Part shown: piece after piece, positions 34,354 to 45,378 of the stretch
How the letters are laid out: every line of letters starts with the position of its first letter
Numbering within the stretch: the stretch's first letter is position 1
Position numbers and translations under genes: made by a program
The notes under the pieces: generated by a model
Seen by the model: the letters and a program-made list of their open reading frames with translations, nothing else
What the model was told of the DNA's origin: nothing
Database searches by the model: none
Source: Solenopsis invicta
Taxonomy: Eukaryota > Arthropoda > Insecta > Hymenoptera > Formicidae
DNA: 64,000 nucleotides
Assembly: GCF_016802725.1 (NCBI RefSeq)
Contig: NC_052665.1
Coordinates: forward strand, 15,010,501-15,074,500
Direction of reading: 5' to 3'

Positions 34354-35330
34354 CTGAGAAAAAAAATTGTTGCAATTATCATAATTTCACTATGTAATTT
34401 ACAATCATTTTTGGTACCAATAATATATTCAGCTGTTCTAATTATAAAAATAATAGCTATTAATTATTACTACGTAAATAATATCTATGGTACAAGCAAA
34501 TGTTTAAAAAATAGTTGCATATTCATTATATAATTGTGATTTGCACTTACTACATAGAAATGTTTATTTTATTTCTATCACTCATATTTTCATATTTTAC
34601 AATCTATATTAAGATTTAAAATTGTTATAATAATCAGTTGGGTAAGTAAAGATATTTTTTTAACTAAATTATGTTAAAGTTAATGATTCATAAAATTAAT
34701 TTAGTTACACGAACTCAATTAAAAGCTACGTTAAGATTAAATTGAGTTAAAAGTTAATTTCGAAAAGCATTTTTCATGTTAAATTAAAAATTCGTAATTT
34801 TTTAAAGTTAGATTACTCAAGATAATTATAATATAGGTCATCCAACGAATATAATATTTTATTTATAAATTAACTTTATATAAAGTAAAAAAGAAATATT
34901 TTTTTTATGAAAGAATGTATTTTTTTCTTTATAATTTTTTTTACACAAATTTTTAACTCAGAAAAAAGTTAATGAATTAAAATTTATATGTTTAAAAAAT
35001 GACAAATTAAAATTAAAAATTAAATCGTTTAGAGTTGATCAAATTGAGTTAAAGGTTATTAATTTTTTAATTTTATTATTTAATTAAACCGTTTAACAAG
35101 CTACTAACCAACCCTGATTGTAATTTATAATAAATTTTTCATAGTCGATTAAATTATAATTGCAAGGTCATTATGATATTTTTATCATATTTTTACATTA
35201 TTGTATTATTATATTATTATTAATATGATAATAAGAAGAATAAAAATGTTAACCATATAGTATATAATTATAATATATAATTATTTTACTGCAATTGTAG
35301 TCACAAATACCAAACATTGTTTTCTCAATG
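34354..35330. mobile_element. Repeat family A, copy 3, split by a family B insertion
   Basis: The left end CTGAGAAAAAAAATTGTTGC and the right end GTTTTCTCAATG are inverted; subterminal CAATTATCATAATT-like and GCAATTGTAGTCACAAAT blocks match copy 2. The element is about twice the length of its relatives because 34635-35116 is a separate insertion. Confidence 0.65.
34635..35116. mobile_element. Repeat family B, copy 1 (hAT-like termini), nested in family A
   Basis: It starts CAGTTGGGTAAGTAAAGATA and ends TACTAACCAACCCTG. The termini are imperfect inverted repeats (CAG...TTGG...TAGTA). Length about 480 bases, no ORF. The copy at 16046-16544 is the same family in opposite orientation. Confidence 0.65.
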
Positions 35331-37249
35331 TACGCTATATAGGATAGTTGTAAAAGACTTTTGCAAGACTAAGTTCGGATCGGCGACATTAATTTGCTGT
35401 ACAAACTTCAAACTCTTAAACATTTTACGACTCTCTTTACAGATTAAAAAAACGTTCGTTTCTCTCTTTCTCTCTTTTTCTGTGGGAACACATCTCGACG
35501 GAATATCCTCGTAAATTGCGGCGCAGCGCAATAGCAAATACGACCATTCGTAACGCGAATGTTTCAACCTGAAAGAATTTTCCGCGTCATACGGAGATAA
35601 GAGATGCTGGAAACTCCCTTGGATTATAATCGATTTTATAAAAACGACATCGACGACGACATTAGTATATTATTTCGGTCCTCCCATTCCCGCAGGTAAA
35701 AAAACGAGGGTGGAATCGCGCGCGCGCGCGTCCTCGTCCATTCCCGCGAACGGACCAACCGTGAAACAGCAATCGTGACCGTAGATGACTCGAATGACTT
35801 GCAAATTCCGCGGTCGGCTTGCCTCGATTTCGCGCGTAATCGAGCGAACGGTACTTTTCTCCATCGCCGCCGCCGCCGCCGCGCGCTCACGAGGAGTCAG
35901 CTGTTCCGCGTCTCCCGCGAAGACGAAAAGGACTGCGAATTGATTGAGCGTTTGACGGTTCGTTCCGGCAGACTCGACGCGAGATAAACGAACCCGTCCG
36001 TCAATCGCGCGGTTCTTCGCAAGCGTTCGCAAAAATGGGGAGACGAGAGGTCGGAGGCGTGAGAAATGGAGCGAGCGCGACGCTACGCGTTTTATTTCAG
36101 AGGGACAAATGTATCCACTAAAAAAAATATTAAAAAAAACTCGTCGCGCGCGTGTCCATCATGACCAATGGGGAGAATGAAGGAAAATGACAACCTCGCA
36201 AAAAAAAAAAAAAAATTCTCGTACGGAATTGTCTCCGAGTTAATGTCGGTTCATTCACATTCGGATAGATATCGAAATGAATTTGATACGAAATGTCATC
36301 TAAGATCGCCGAGAGACAAAAAGTTGCGCCGACGTGCTCCGGCGACTCTCGGAGTGGCGATTGAATTGAATTCCGATGTGTGCCGCCCTCTTTCCGTCAA
36401 AGTCGAAACTCGAAACCTAGAGAACATTACGAGATTACGACGGTTTGTAAAGTCTAAGAAATAATTATTTAGAAAATTTCAGAAACCTTCTGTGAAATTG
36501 TTGAAAAGGCATCCGACAATGATTGATTTTTATATATTTTACGTCATGATTTAGGATATTTTAAAAACTGTTTTAGGATATCCTTGGAACATCGCTTGGA
36601 AATCGCTTTTAAACGCGATAATTTCGATCGATAATGCAGTTTATATTATATTATATGCATATAATATATTAATACAGGGTTGTATCGCGTACATTTCAAG
36701 ATTACGTCTACATGTATTGTTTATACGAATCTTTTTCTTTTCTTTATAAATAATATAACTAATGTAAATTATTACAAATTGAATAATTCAATATAGAACA
36801 AGTAATTAAATTATAAAATTATAAAATTAACATATCTTTGGTGTATTAATAAAATAAAATATATATTAAAAATAAAAAGATAAAATTTTCACTATTTCTA
36901 TTTTAATTTAAATCTTCTATGAACTATTGATTAATGTTTACATACACTAAAAAATTATGTTTAAGTAAATATATTTATTTTAACATTATTTCCTTGATTA
37001 AAAAAAAAAATATTTTCTAAACTTAAAAATAAATTATTTTGTATACAAAAAAGAATGTTCTTTTTTGAGAACATCTTTATTTTCAAAATGTTAGCTATTG
37101 AATTGAAATTATATAATGTTAAACGTAATTGGCTTACGTAAAGAAATTTTGCAGTTTTATTTTAAAAATGCATTATTTAATCATTTTCATGAGTTAAGAG
37201 AAACAAATAAAAACTAGAAAATAACAATATCTTCAAAAATAACTTCTAC

Positions 37250-37655
37250 CCGAGGGGAAATTCACAGCCGGCATTGGTGTACAAAATTTCGGCAGTGGAC
37301 TGCCGAAAAAAGTAAGCAGTGACCTATAATATTGACGGCATTGTCGTCAGTGGTTGGGGAGTGGTGAGCTCACTTCAGAGTCGGTTTTTCGATCATGGGG
37401 TTGAGCACAAAAATTTTTGAATACTTCGGGAAAGCTTTAGAATTCTTGTGCAGGCATTGGCGTATGATAATGGGCACGCGGTAGTGTTCATAATTGCATG
37501 GCATTGCCTTAATTTTAATATAGGATTGACGGCATTGTAGGCATTGACTAACAATAAGCATTGTCGGCAGTGTACAAAAATGTCGGCAGTGTTTTACAGC
37601 AATGCCAAAAATCGGCATTGGTGTACAAAATTTTGGGTTGTGAATTCCCCCTCGG
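37250..37655. mobile_element. Element F: 406-bp TIR element with internal repeats
   Basis: The 20-bp ends CCGAGGGGAAATTCACAGCC and GGTTGTGAATTCCCCCTCGG are inverted with two mismatches. Just inside each end, and in the same orientation, stands GGCATTGGTGTACAAAAT. Related GGCA(T/G)TG and GTACAAAA words recur through the middle on both strands. No coding frame. TCTA flanks both sides but I cannot prove it is a target duplication. Confidence 0.75.
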
Positions 37656-37737
37656 ATCTACCCTTTGTGTAACGATATACTTTTTATGTATTGATATTCC
37701 TTCTGGAATTAAAAATACAATAAATCCGTCATCGTTT

Positions 37738-37915
37738 AAAGTGCGGAAACACAGCGTGCATTTCGTTCAGAAGTTCGAATGCGAGTTGAAGGATGCGTCC
37801 GCGAAGTGCATAAACGTCAGTTCCGATTTCGGAAAGATAACGAGGAACGTACTCCTGCCGGTTCTTAATCAAGATGAGAGTGATATTTTGTATATAATAT
37901 CAATGTACATATAAT
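37738..37915 (+). other. Codon-like stretch of unknown origin
   Basis: A plus-strand open frame (from about 37,706) has higher GC at third positions than its surroundings and translates to a Lys/Ser/Asp-mixed sequence ending soon after DILYIISMYI. No domain or start codon is convincing. It could be one exon of an unseen gene or a fossil of an element next to element F. Confidence 0.2.
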
Positions 37916-40878
37916 TTAAGTTTATGAAGAACTTATTATCATCGACTTCTTATCAGTGTATGCTATTAGTCGAAAAAACAGCATTATAATTACATAGCGT
38001 ATATATCTCTCGTTGCACACTCGATTAGAGATAAAAAAAGAGATTTTCTTACGAGATAAGAAAACTCGGGTATTATTAAAATCAGAGGAAATCAGGAAAG
38101 TCGACATAAAAGCACGTTCTCATCTTCCGCAATCTGCAACGCATCTCAACACGTTCGATTCGTTATATAAAACGAAAACAAAACGAGGATGAGAGAGGAT
38201 GAGGTGCGTGTACACATATATACATATTATGTATATATTATAACTACACTTTGAGATAATATATTTATTTCTTATTAATATGGAGTTTTCATCAACAATA
38301 ACAGTGTAGCAGTAGGCGTAACAAGAGAGACGAGGTAGGTTACGAGGAACCTATCCTAATGTCGTACGCCAACAAGTCACCGCAGTTGGAAGGGATCTTC
38401 GTGGCGTCTATTCCTTCGTTCGTCACATTTGTTTGTGCTACGACGCCGAGCTATCGGTCGTTAATCACCGCGGGCAGAGAGAGAGCGTGATCCGGACCGT
38501 CTCTCCGTCACGTGTAAAATCTTTGGCGCATTCATTTTTAATCCTCGAGCAATTCGTTATCGCAGAAGAACGCAGTCTTATCGTGTATTTCAAGTGTATT
38601 TCCGTAACATTAACACGACGGATAAGAATTGGAACTCTTTCGTTTTCCGCCGTTTTCTTTCTCTCTCCCCTTTTTTTTTAACCATATCTCTGTTTCTGTG
38701 CGTAAAGCTGTAACAACAGTTACTAAATGCATAAAGAGGGAAGAGTAATAGTGAGTAACGAGTTAAGAACGAACCGGCATACGAGCGTTCGAGGATTAAA
38801 CTGTTACGCGCGCGCTCGCATTTAATAAATGTGCAGCGTCGAGAAACGAGGTAACACGCCACGGTAACCCATTTGTTCTTTCTTTCTTATTTCTTTTTTG
38901 CAGAGTTATTACGAACGGAAGAGCCACATGCTATATTAATCCCTTACGATTAATTATTCCGTAAAGTCTAACGCGTTACATTACGTTTATAGCCGATCCC
39001 TCCTTACCAAGTGACAAATCAAGACGTCGCATACTGGGAAGGGAAAACGTCTGACGTCTGACGATGAAGAATTGCTCTCGTCTCTCTGAAAGATTTCACG
39101 AGACTTTTCCTCGTCGCGATTGTGCGTTGATACATTAAGGAGCACGAAAACAATTAAAGCTTGTAACATGATAATTTACTTTCGTCGATCCAACGAAGCG
39201 AAATGCTAGGCAGTACAGTTTGCCAGCAGAATATTGCGACAGATTGGCACCAACCGCAGGGTCCGCTGACAATTTGCCGGATGAAAATTGAGGAGAATCT
39301 GTGTGTCCTTTCATAATTTAAATGGAACATGTTATTTAAATCAAATGCATCATTTAAATGGAATTGTAAGAAGAGAGCTAGCGTTGGCTCGCGTTTCGCC
39401 CTTAGTATTATGATTGCAATCAATTCAGCTGATTCAGTGATTTAGACTTGCGGTTTTTCTTGGCGACCCAGTTAAGTGGCTGCTCCATTTCGCCATCTTT
39501 TATCTCAAACAAATTGCGCGCTTCGATCTTCCGACGACATTCGTTTCTGATTTACGAATATTGGACTTTCTGTTTAAATAATTGTAAATTTATCTCGTGA
39601 TCAATAAACTCCCGAGATCCTCCTTATTCCGTCAGTTCATCGTAAAATATATTATTTAAATGAAATGTATCATTCAAATGATACGAAATGGTAGATTTCT
39701 GCTGGCAAACCGCCACCACATTCCATTAACAAATTCTGCTATCTTTCCGCTGGCATTGTGCCGACAAAATTTGTAGCAGACGCTTTGCGATAGATTTGGC
39801 AATCTGTGGGGAATAAGAGAGAAGAAAATTGCACCGTTTAGGGAGAAAAAAAAAACCCAAGTGAAATATTTGCGAGCACAGCGATGTTCGCTTCGCGAAA
39901 GACACTGGACAGCAGCATGCGAGACATTTGCATATTAATTCATCACTTAGCATGGATCGGACCCGTTCGTTCAACGATATCAAATAGTGGTATTACTTGG
40001 CAGGATTTCAAAATCAACGTAACAACAGTTCAAATTATGGCAGTGCTTTGTAGAATAATCTTATTGCCCGTTAGTGAGTGAATTAATATGATGCCACTTA
40101 ATCAACGCGATAATGATAATGAGGCGAATCAATCATGTGATCCGATAACTCGATCCGCCGTGAACGCGTTTCTCGGAACCTACGGACTCTCCTTTGCTCT
40201 AATTGGTGTGTTCGCTTGTGCTCCTCGTCTTTTGCCGCGAGTTTTTCTTCCCATCAAACGAAAATAAATTCAAACGAATCGAAAATTGCAATTCATTTTA
40301 AATTTAACCGAATTCGCGCTTTAGAGCCCCGAAGTATTTTTGAATTCGAATAGACTCAAATGGATTGGAATACGAAATGCGCTATTCGTCATTTTGATTT
40401 CGGATGAATTAATGTCCTCGTTATATTTATTTCTGGATTCAAATGAATTGAAATTTAAAGTGAGCTACTGATTATTTTAAATTCGGATAAATTCATATTA
40501 TTTTTTGATTCCAATGGATTCGAAAATCTAAAGTGCGAATTCGACAATATGAGAATGAATTTATTTCTATCCATTTCAATTGATTTTCGTTTACCGGGTA
40601 TTTCTCTTGTCCTCGCTCGTCGTCCTATACGTGTTATACCTGGCGACGATCTCGCCATTTCCCTCGCGTAAGTGATTGCATTTCGGGTATACCGTACCCG
40701 TTTCTCCCTCGGCATCGTCGTCGAGGAACGAGATGCGCGGAGAGATGGTTGGAAAGAGAAGAGCGAGTGCACTCTACGCGATCTCGAATATCGCACGTCG
40801 GAGACTCATGTATCACGGAGAAAAACGCGTGGAATGTCTTCGCATCTGTGTATAGGCCGGCAATTCCAGATACATATA

Positions 40879-40906
40879 TTATAATAATAATAATAATAAT
40901 AATAAA
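40879..40906. repeat. (ATA)n microsatellite
   Basis: About nine ATA/TAA units in an uninterrupted run. Confidence 0.9.
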
Positions 40907-42027
40907 TACAGCTATATTGCAGTGAGATCAACACTCGAAGAATACTTTTGATGGTAAACATTCGAAGAATATTTGATAAGTTATCGAACGAGAGAGCGCA
41001 GATACCAATATTTATTTAGAGCGCGCGCGACGTTTCCTCAGAAATTATTTTGAGATTCTGCATATCGTCCGTGTACATCTCTTTCCTATCCCTCTCTCTC
41101 TCTTTCTTTGAGAGTACATCGAAAAGTGCAAATTCCAAACGCTCCTTGGCATTCGTCGTTATCGCGACAGGATTGCGATCGCGCGGAATTGCGTATCTCA
41201 GAAAGGAGGTCGCTCTCGCGAAGACGACGATGACGACAACGAGATAAGTGCATTTTGCTCTTATCTTTCCGTGCGTGTGACGTCTAACAGGCTCTTGTTG
41301 GCGCACAAAGAAGTAGGAGGGCTCGACCTTTAATTCAGTGCAATAGTGTTCCTTCAGGGGCATCTAGTAGAGAAGACACATTATGTACAAGGAATCCCCG
41401 AGAGAGACATACACCGAAGGGAGGGGGGGAGGGAAGAAGGGGGTTTTCCCGGCTCATGAAAACGGAACAACGCGATGGGAAAACGAAGATCGAAGAAAGT
41501 GAGAGGGGCGGAAGGGTGTGGGGGGTGTGGAAGAGAGAGCCCTACTGAACCAAATTACCGGTAGAACCCACACGTTACGAGGAGAATTATAGCTTATATA
41601 AATTAATAAGTCTATCTTTGATTTCTTTAGGCGCGGGTGACTCTAGACTGGCCCCCTATATGTTTGTATTTTGATCACTTCCTGAATTAATTGCAGCACA
41701 GATTACGTCTATATAGTCTGCCAGTGAACGCAGTTTCCGTGAAAGGCCCGTCTTAGCTTCGGCAAGCTAAAAGCCCTAACAATCACGGGGTGACGGAGAC
41801 GAGCAAGTGTTTTTCTTTTTCTTTTTTTTGGAAGGTCGATGAGAAAAGTGGGCGAGCTGAGCGGTTGCGTTCCATGTCGCAAAGACACCGCGTGTCTTTA
41901 AATGTAGGCGCATTTTGCCGCGTTTTGCGTGCGTGGGTGCATGCGTGTGTGCGTGTGTATCGTCGGCGGAATCGTTCAGCGCATTCGTAAAAACGCTTAG
42001 CGAGTCTCGCCGTGAGATCTGCGCAAA

Positions 42028-42999
42028 GTCGGACACGTTACTTTAAAAAAGTAACGCGTTATTGTTACCGTTACTTATAAAAAGTAACGATTCGTTATTT
42101 TCTTGTAATGCCAAAATAAAATATTGAATTTTAAAGATATATTGTATAAAAATCGATAAGTGTATTTATAAAATGCAACAGATGCATTTATTTCATTTTA
42201 GCTAATGCATCTATCTCATTTTATCTCGAGCGTCCTGAAAAAATTAAAATGGCGGCCCAATCAAAAGTTGTCTAATGTTCATTTCCATTAATGCAGATTA
42301 AGTTTGATCTCGGTTTAACTTACTGTTTATCTTTTTCTAGTTTGAGGTTCTAAGAATTAGAAGAAAAGATAAACAATAAGTTAAACTAAGATCGAAGTTA
42401 ATCTATTGATGGAAATGGACATAAATGGTGTCCAATTTCCTATTTGGATCTCTAGTTACATGTACATTTTTATAATATAAAAAAAGCTTCCTATATAATT
42501 TGGAGTTTTAAGTTCAATTGATTTTTAAATAATGTAACTTGAAAATCTAATGTCTTACTTTGGCATTATCAAAAAGTAACTGAGTGTAACGATAACACAT
42601 TACATTTTAAAATTAGTAACGAGTAACGATAACGAGTTACTCTTACTTTAGAGTTAGACTTTCAGTATTAACAATAATGGCAATAACTATCGGAATGCAG
42701 TTTAAAATATAAAGTACAAAATACTTTACAATATTTAAAATATAAAAATAAATAAAATTTATAATTGTGTATATTGTACGTAGATCAGTACGCACTGATC
42801 TGGCACACCGATTGTATTTGCGCACGGAAAAATAGAAATCTATTGATTAGGCACAAAGATAATACTAAAGTAACGATAAAAGTAACGTTATCGCAACTGT
42901 TACAGACAGAAAAAAGTAACGTTCGTCATTAAAACGAAAAAGAAAAAAAAAACAAAAAAGTAACAGCGTTACAAGTAACGCGTTACTTCCCCAGTCCTG
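42028..42999. mobile_element. Element C: GTAACG-rich hAT-like element with a nested MITE
   Basis: On the minus strand the right end reads CAGGACTGGGGAAGTAACGC, followed by GTTACTTGTAACG. The left end region contains GTTACTTTAAAAAAGTAACG and TTACCGTTACTT, so both ends are rich in alternating GTTAC/GTAAC. CAG...TGGGGAAGTAAC termini resemble widespread hAT-like MITEs. The interior is split by a family D palindrome (42267-42435) and has another GTAACG cluster near 42565-42645. No transposase frame remains. Confidence 0.6.
42267..42435. mobile_element. Repeat family D, copy 2 (clearest palindromic copy)
   Basis: Arms of about 70 bases mirror each other: GATCTCGGTTTAACTTACTG and GTTTATCTTTTTCTA on the left, AGAAAAGATAAAC and AATAAGTTAAACTAAGATCG on the right, with AATGTTCATTTCC / GGAAATGGACAT outermost. 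It is nested in element C. Confidence 0.75.
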
Positions 43000-44378
43000 G
43001 ATCCGCGTACCCGGGTGCGGTGACCCCCTCGCATGGGTGCAATCATTCAGGACACTTTCATCGATTTCGAGCGCGCGGCTTCGGCGCGACGCGTCGCGAC
43101 ATCGCGTCGGGGCGCGTCGCGCTGACGCACGCAGGATCGAGGGAACACCCTCGGGACTACCTAGCCACGACCTACTTAACGAGGACAATGACGCTCTAGC
43201 TCTACCGGAAAAGTGTAGTCTGCCCCCGCGGCGGCGCTCAGCCGCCATCGTCGACGGTCGGCGACTCGCCGCCGCGTGTTTCCTGGTGGGAAAATAGTCG
43301 CACGTACACTCACACACGGAGAGAGATCTACCCTACTAAGGACGAGGAATTTAGTTTAAGTTTTTTTTTTCTGAATACAATATAGCGCTCTACCGAGGAG
43401 AACTATGAAACTAAATGTCTATTATACTCTATCGTACAATATAATGTAGTGAAATATTCGAGTACAGTACAGTACTAGTTTTAAGTAAAGTATCTTTTTT
43501 TTTTGGGCGGATACGACTACTCCTCTAAGGCCTCGCTCATCTTCCCGTCCTCTTTAAAGTAATTTAATTTGAATCTCGTCCTCCTCCTTTTTTTTTCCTT
43601 AGTCCCGCACACATCCACGTTCTACTTGTCTAAGTTGAATAGTAATGAGACTAGACGTGAGTTCACCCCCCCTTTTCATCAAGTGAATCGAAAGAATTCG
43701 ATAGACGAAGATGGGAGACATACACATCGATCAGTAACAATTATTCAATTCCGATAATGTTTCAATTTACAATTCCTGAATGAAATTTCGACTATCAGTC
43801 TAGTAAAACCGTCGGAAGGAATCGTAAGGTAAATTCGCCGGCCGCGGGCGAGGTCGGAGATTTACCAAGTCGCGCAGCGAACGAACGAGCAAGTTATCGC
43901 GTGATACCGGACCCCGGCGTGCTCTCTTACCTAGCTAAAATATACATTTCTATTACACATCTCTCGTGCCGGATGAAAGAAAACAGTCGAAGTCGAGTCG
44001 CGAAGTTAATACTGACATTTTGGTACTGCTTTAGGAGACAATATTGCGAGACGTCGTGGGATCCGCGACGTGGATGCGAAAAAGATCCTCCTGTTTATAT
44101 AGGTATTCACCTCCTAGTGCTTTCTTGCCGAGTCCCAATCTCCGGTATCGAATAACCCGCGTTATGAACACGTCAAGAGAGAATTCGATTAGAATTCCAT
44201 CAGCCACCTAGAATTCTTCCTCTCCTGACGCGATAATTGTAAGATTTAATGCATATTATCTCGCGGTAAGTGGTCATTCTACGCCGAGAGTCCATCGAGC
44301 GAGTCTCTCTCCTTCCGCAGTCACAGAAATTATTAAAGTATGGCAGTATGCAGTCCAATTCGAGGAGGTTCGGTAGAT

Positions 44379-44923
44379 CAGCGTTTCTCAACTTTCGCAC
44401 TACGCGTTTATATGCTTTTGCCTATGGCGAAGTATCCGGAATGAGAGTTCCGTCGTATTTACAGTATTCTTACAGAGACGAGGAATTGAAGAAACGACAG
44501 TCTATATCTCGAGATATTTACACTGTCCCCAAAGGGACGATTATCCTAGATAATGTAGCCTGTCCGAGTTTTTTTATCCGCGAGCGAAACGCCCCCGCCG
44601 CCTCTCCATCGCTACCGCGGAAAAAGAAACGGAAACGAGATAAATGGGAATAGACGCTATGTCCATAAATCATCGCGTGTTCGTTGTATTCGTGCGCTGG
44701 GTGTGCGGCTAATCGATCGCCGTCGCTGGGAGTCAGTGGTGCGAACGGTTGCGGATGGAGACCCGCTCGATAAACTTGGACAGACTTGATCTGGTGAACG
44801 ATGCTTTTTTTTTCTTTGCGTAAACTGGTTTGAGAACCGATAAATTTTGAAAGAGCTTTATTCATACTATGTACTAAGATCGTGACGGAAGAATTCGTCC
44901 AAGATCGGAGTTGAGAAACGCTG
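44379..44923. mobile_element. hAT-like non-autonomous element with CAGCGTTTCTCAACT ends
   Basis: CAGCGTTTCTCAACT at 44379-44393 and AGTTGAGAAACGCTG at 44909-44923 are perfect 15-bp inverted termini, about 545 bases apart, starting CAG and ending CTG. A 127-codon plus-strand frame (44270-44653) straddles the left end, which argues against its being a host gene. No 8-bp target duplication is obvious. Confidence 0.65.
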
Positions 44924-45378
44924 CAGCGTACAATATATCCGATACCATAGCAATCGAGAGAGACTCACCCAGGCTGCCGGTTAATGTAGAGTTAAAATGT
45001 CAACAAGAAAATATCTTAGTACTCGTATGTGTCTCGCTACCTATTTAAGACAACACTACTAGAGTTTATAGCACTTTTGTTTATCCTATATTATCAATGT
45101 ACGTAACAACGTATGAACAATCAAAGAGATCTTTCTCCGTTTTTTTTACCCCATCCCTCCCCCCACTTCAACAGCTGAAAATTCTGCCCGTTTACTCACA
45201 TCGCCGTATGCCTCTGGCTAGTTCTTATAATTTCTCTGATAAACTGTCGGATTCCTCTAACAAATTGACCTATAAATCTGATATTGCTTAAAATCAATCA
45301 AGCCCCTCAAAGGCTCAGCGATCCTCCAAAAGCCCAACTGCTTTCAAGAACTCTCCCTTAGTACGGAGCGGTTTCCTA

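Larger units (their letters stand above)
33901..45378. other. Second gene-poor, repeat-rich tract between Keap1 and Nmdar2
   Basis: About 11.5 kb with no recognised coding exon. It contains family A copy 3 with a nested family B copy (34354-35330), element F (37250-37655), a short codon-like stretch (37738-37915), (ATA)n (40879-40906), element C with nested family D (42028-42999) and a hAT-like element (44379-44923). Part of the right side (to 45378) is presumably the Nmdar2 3'UTR. Diverged GAATTCGAAT-like words recur at 40.25-40.56 kb. Confidence 0.4.

Noticed and set aside
44270..44653. 127-codon plus-strand ORF as a host gene
   Set aside because: Crosses the left terminus of a TIR element and has no recognised domain.
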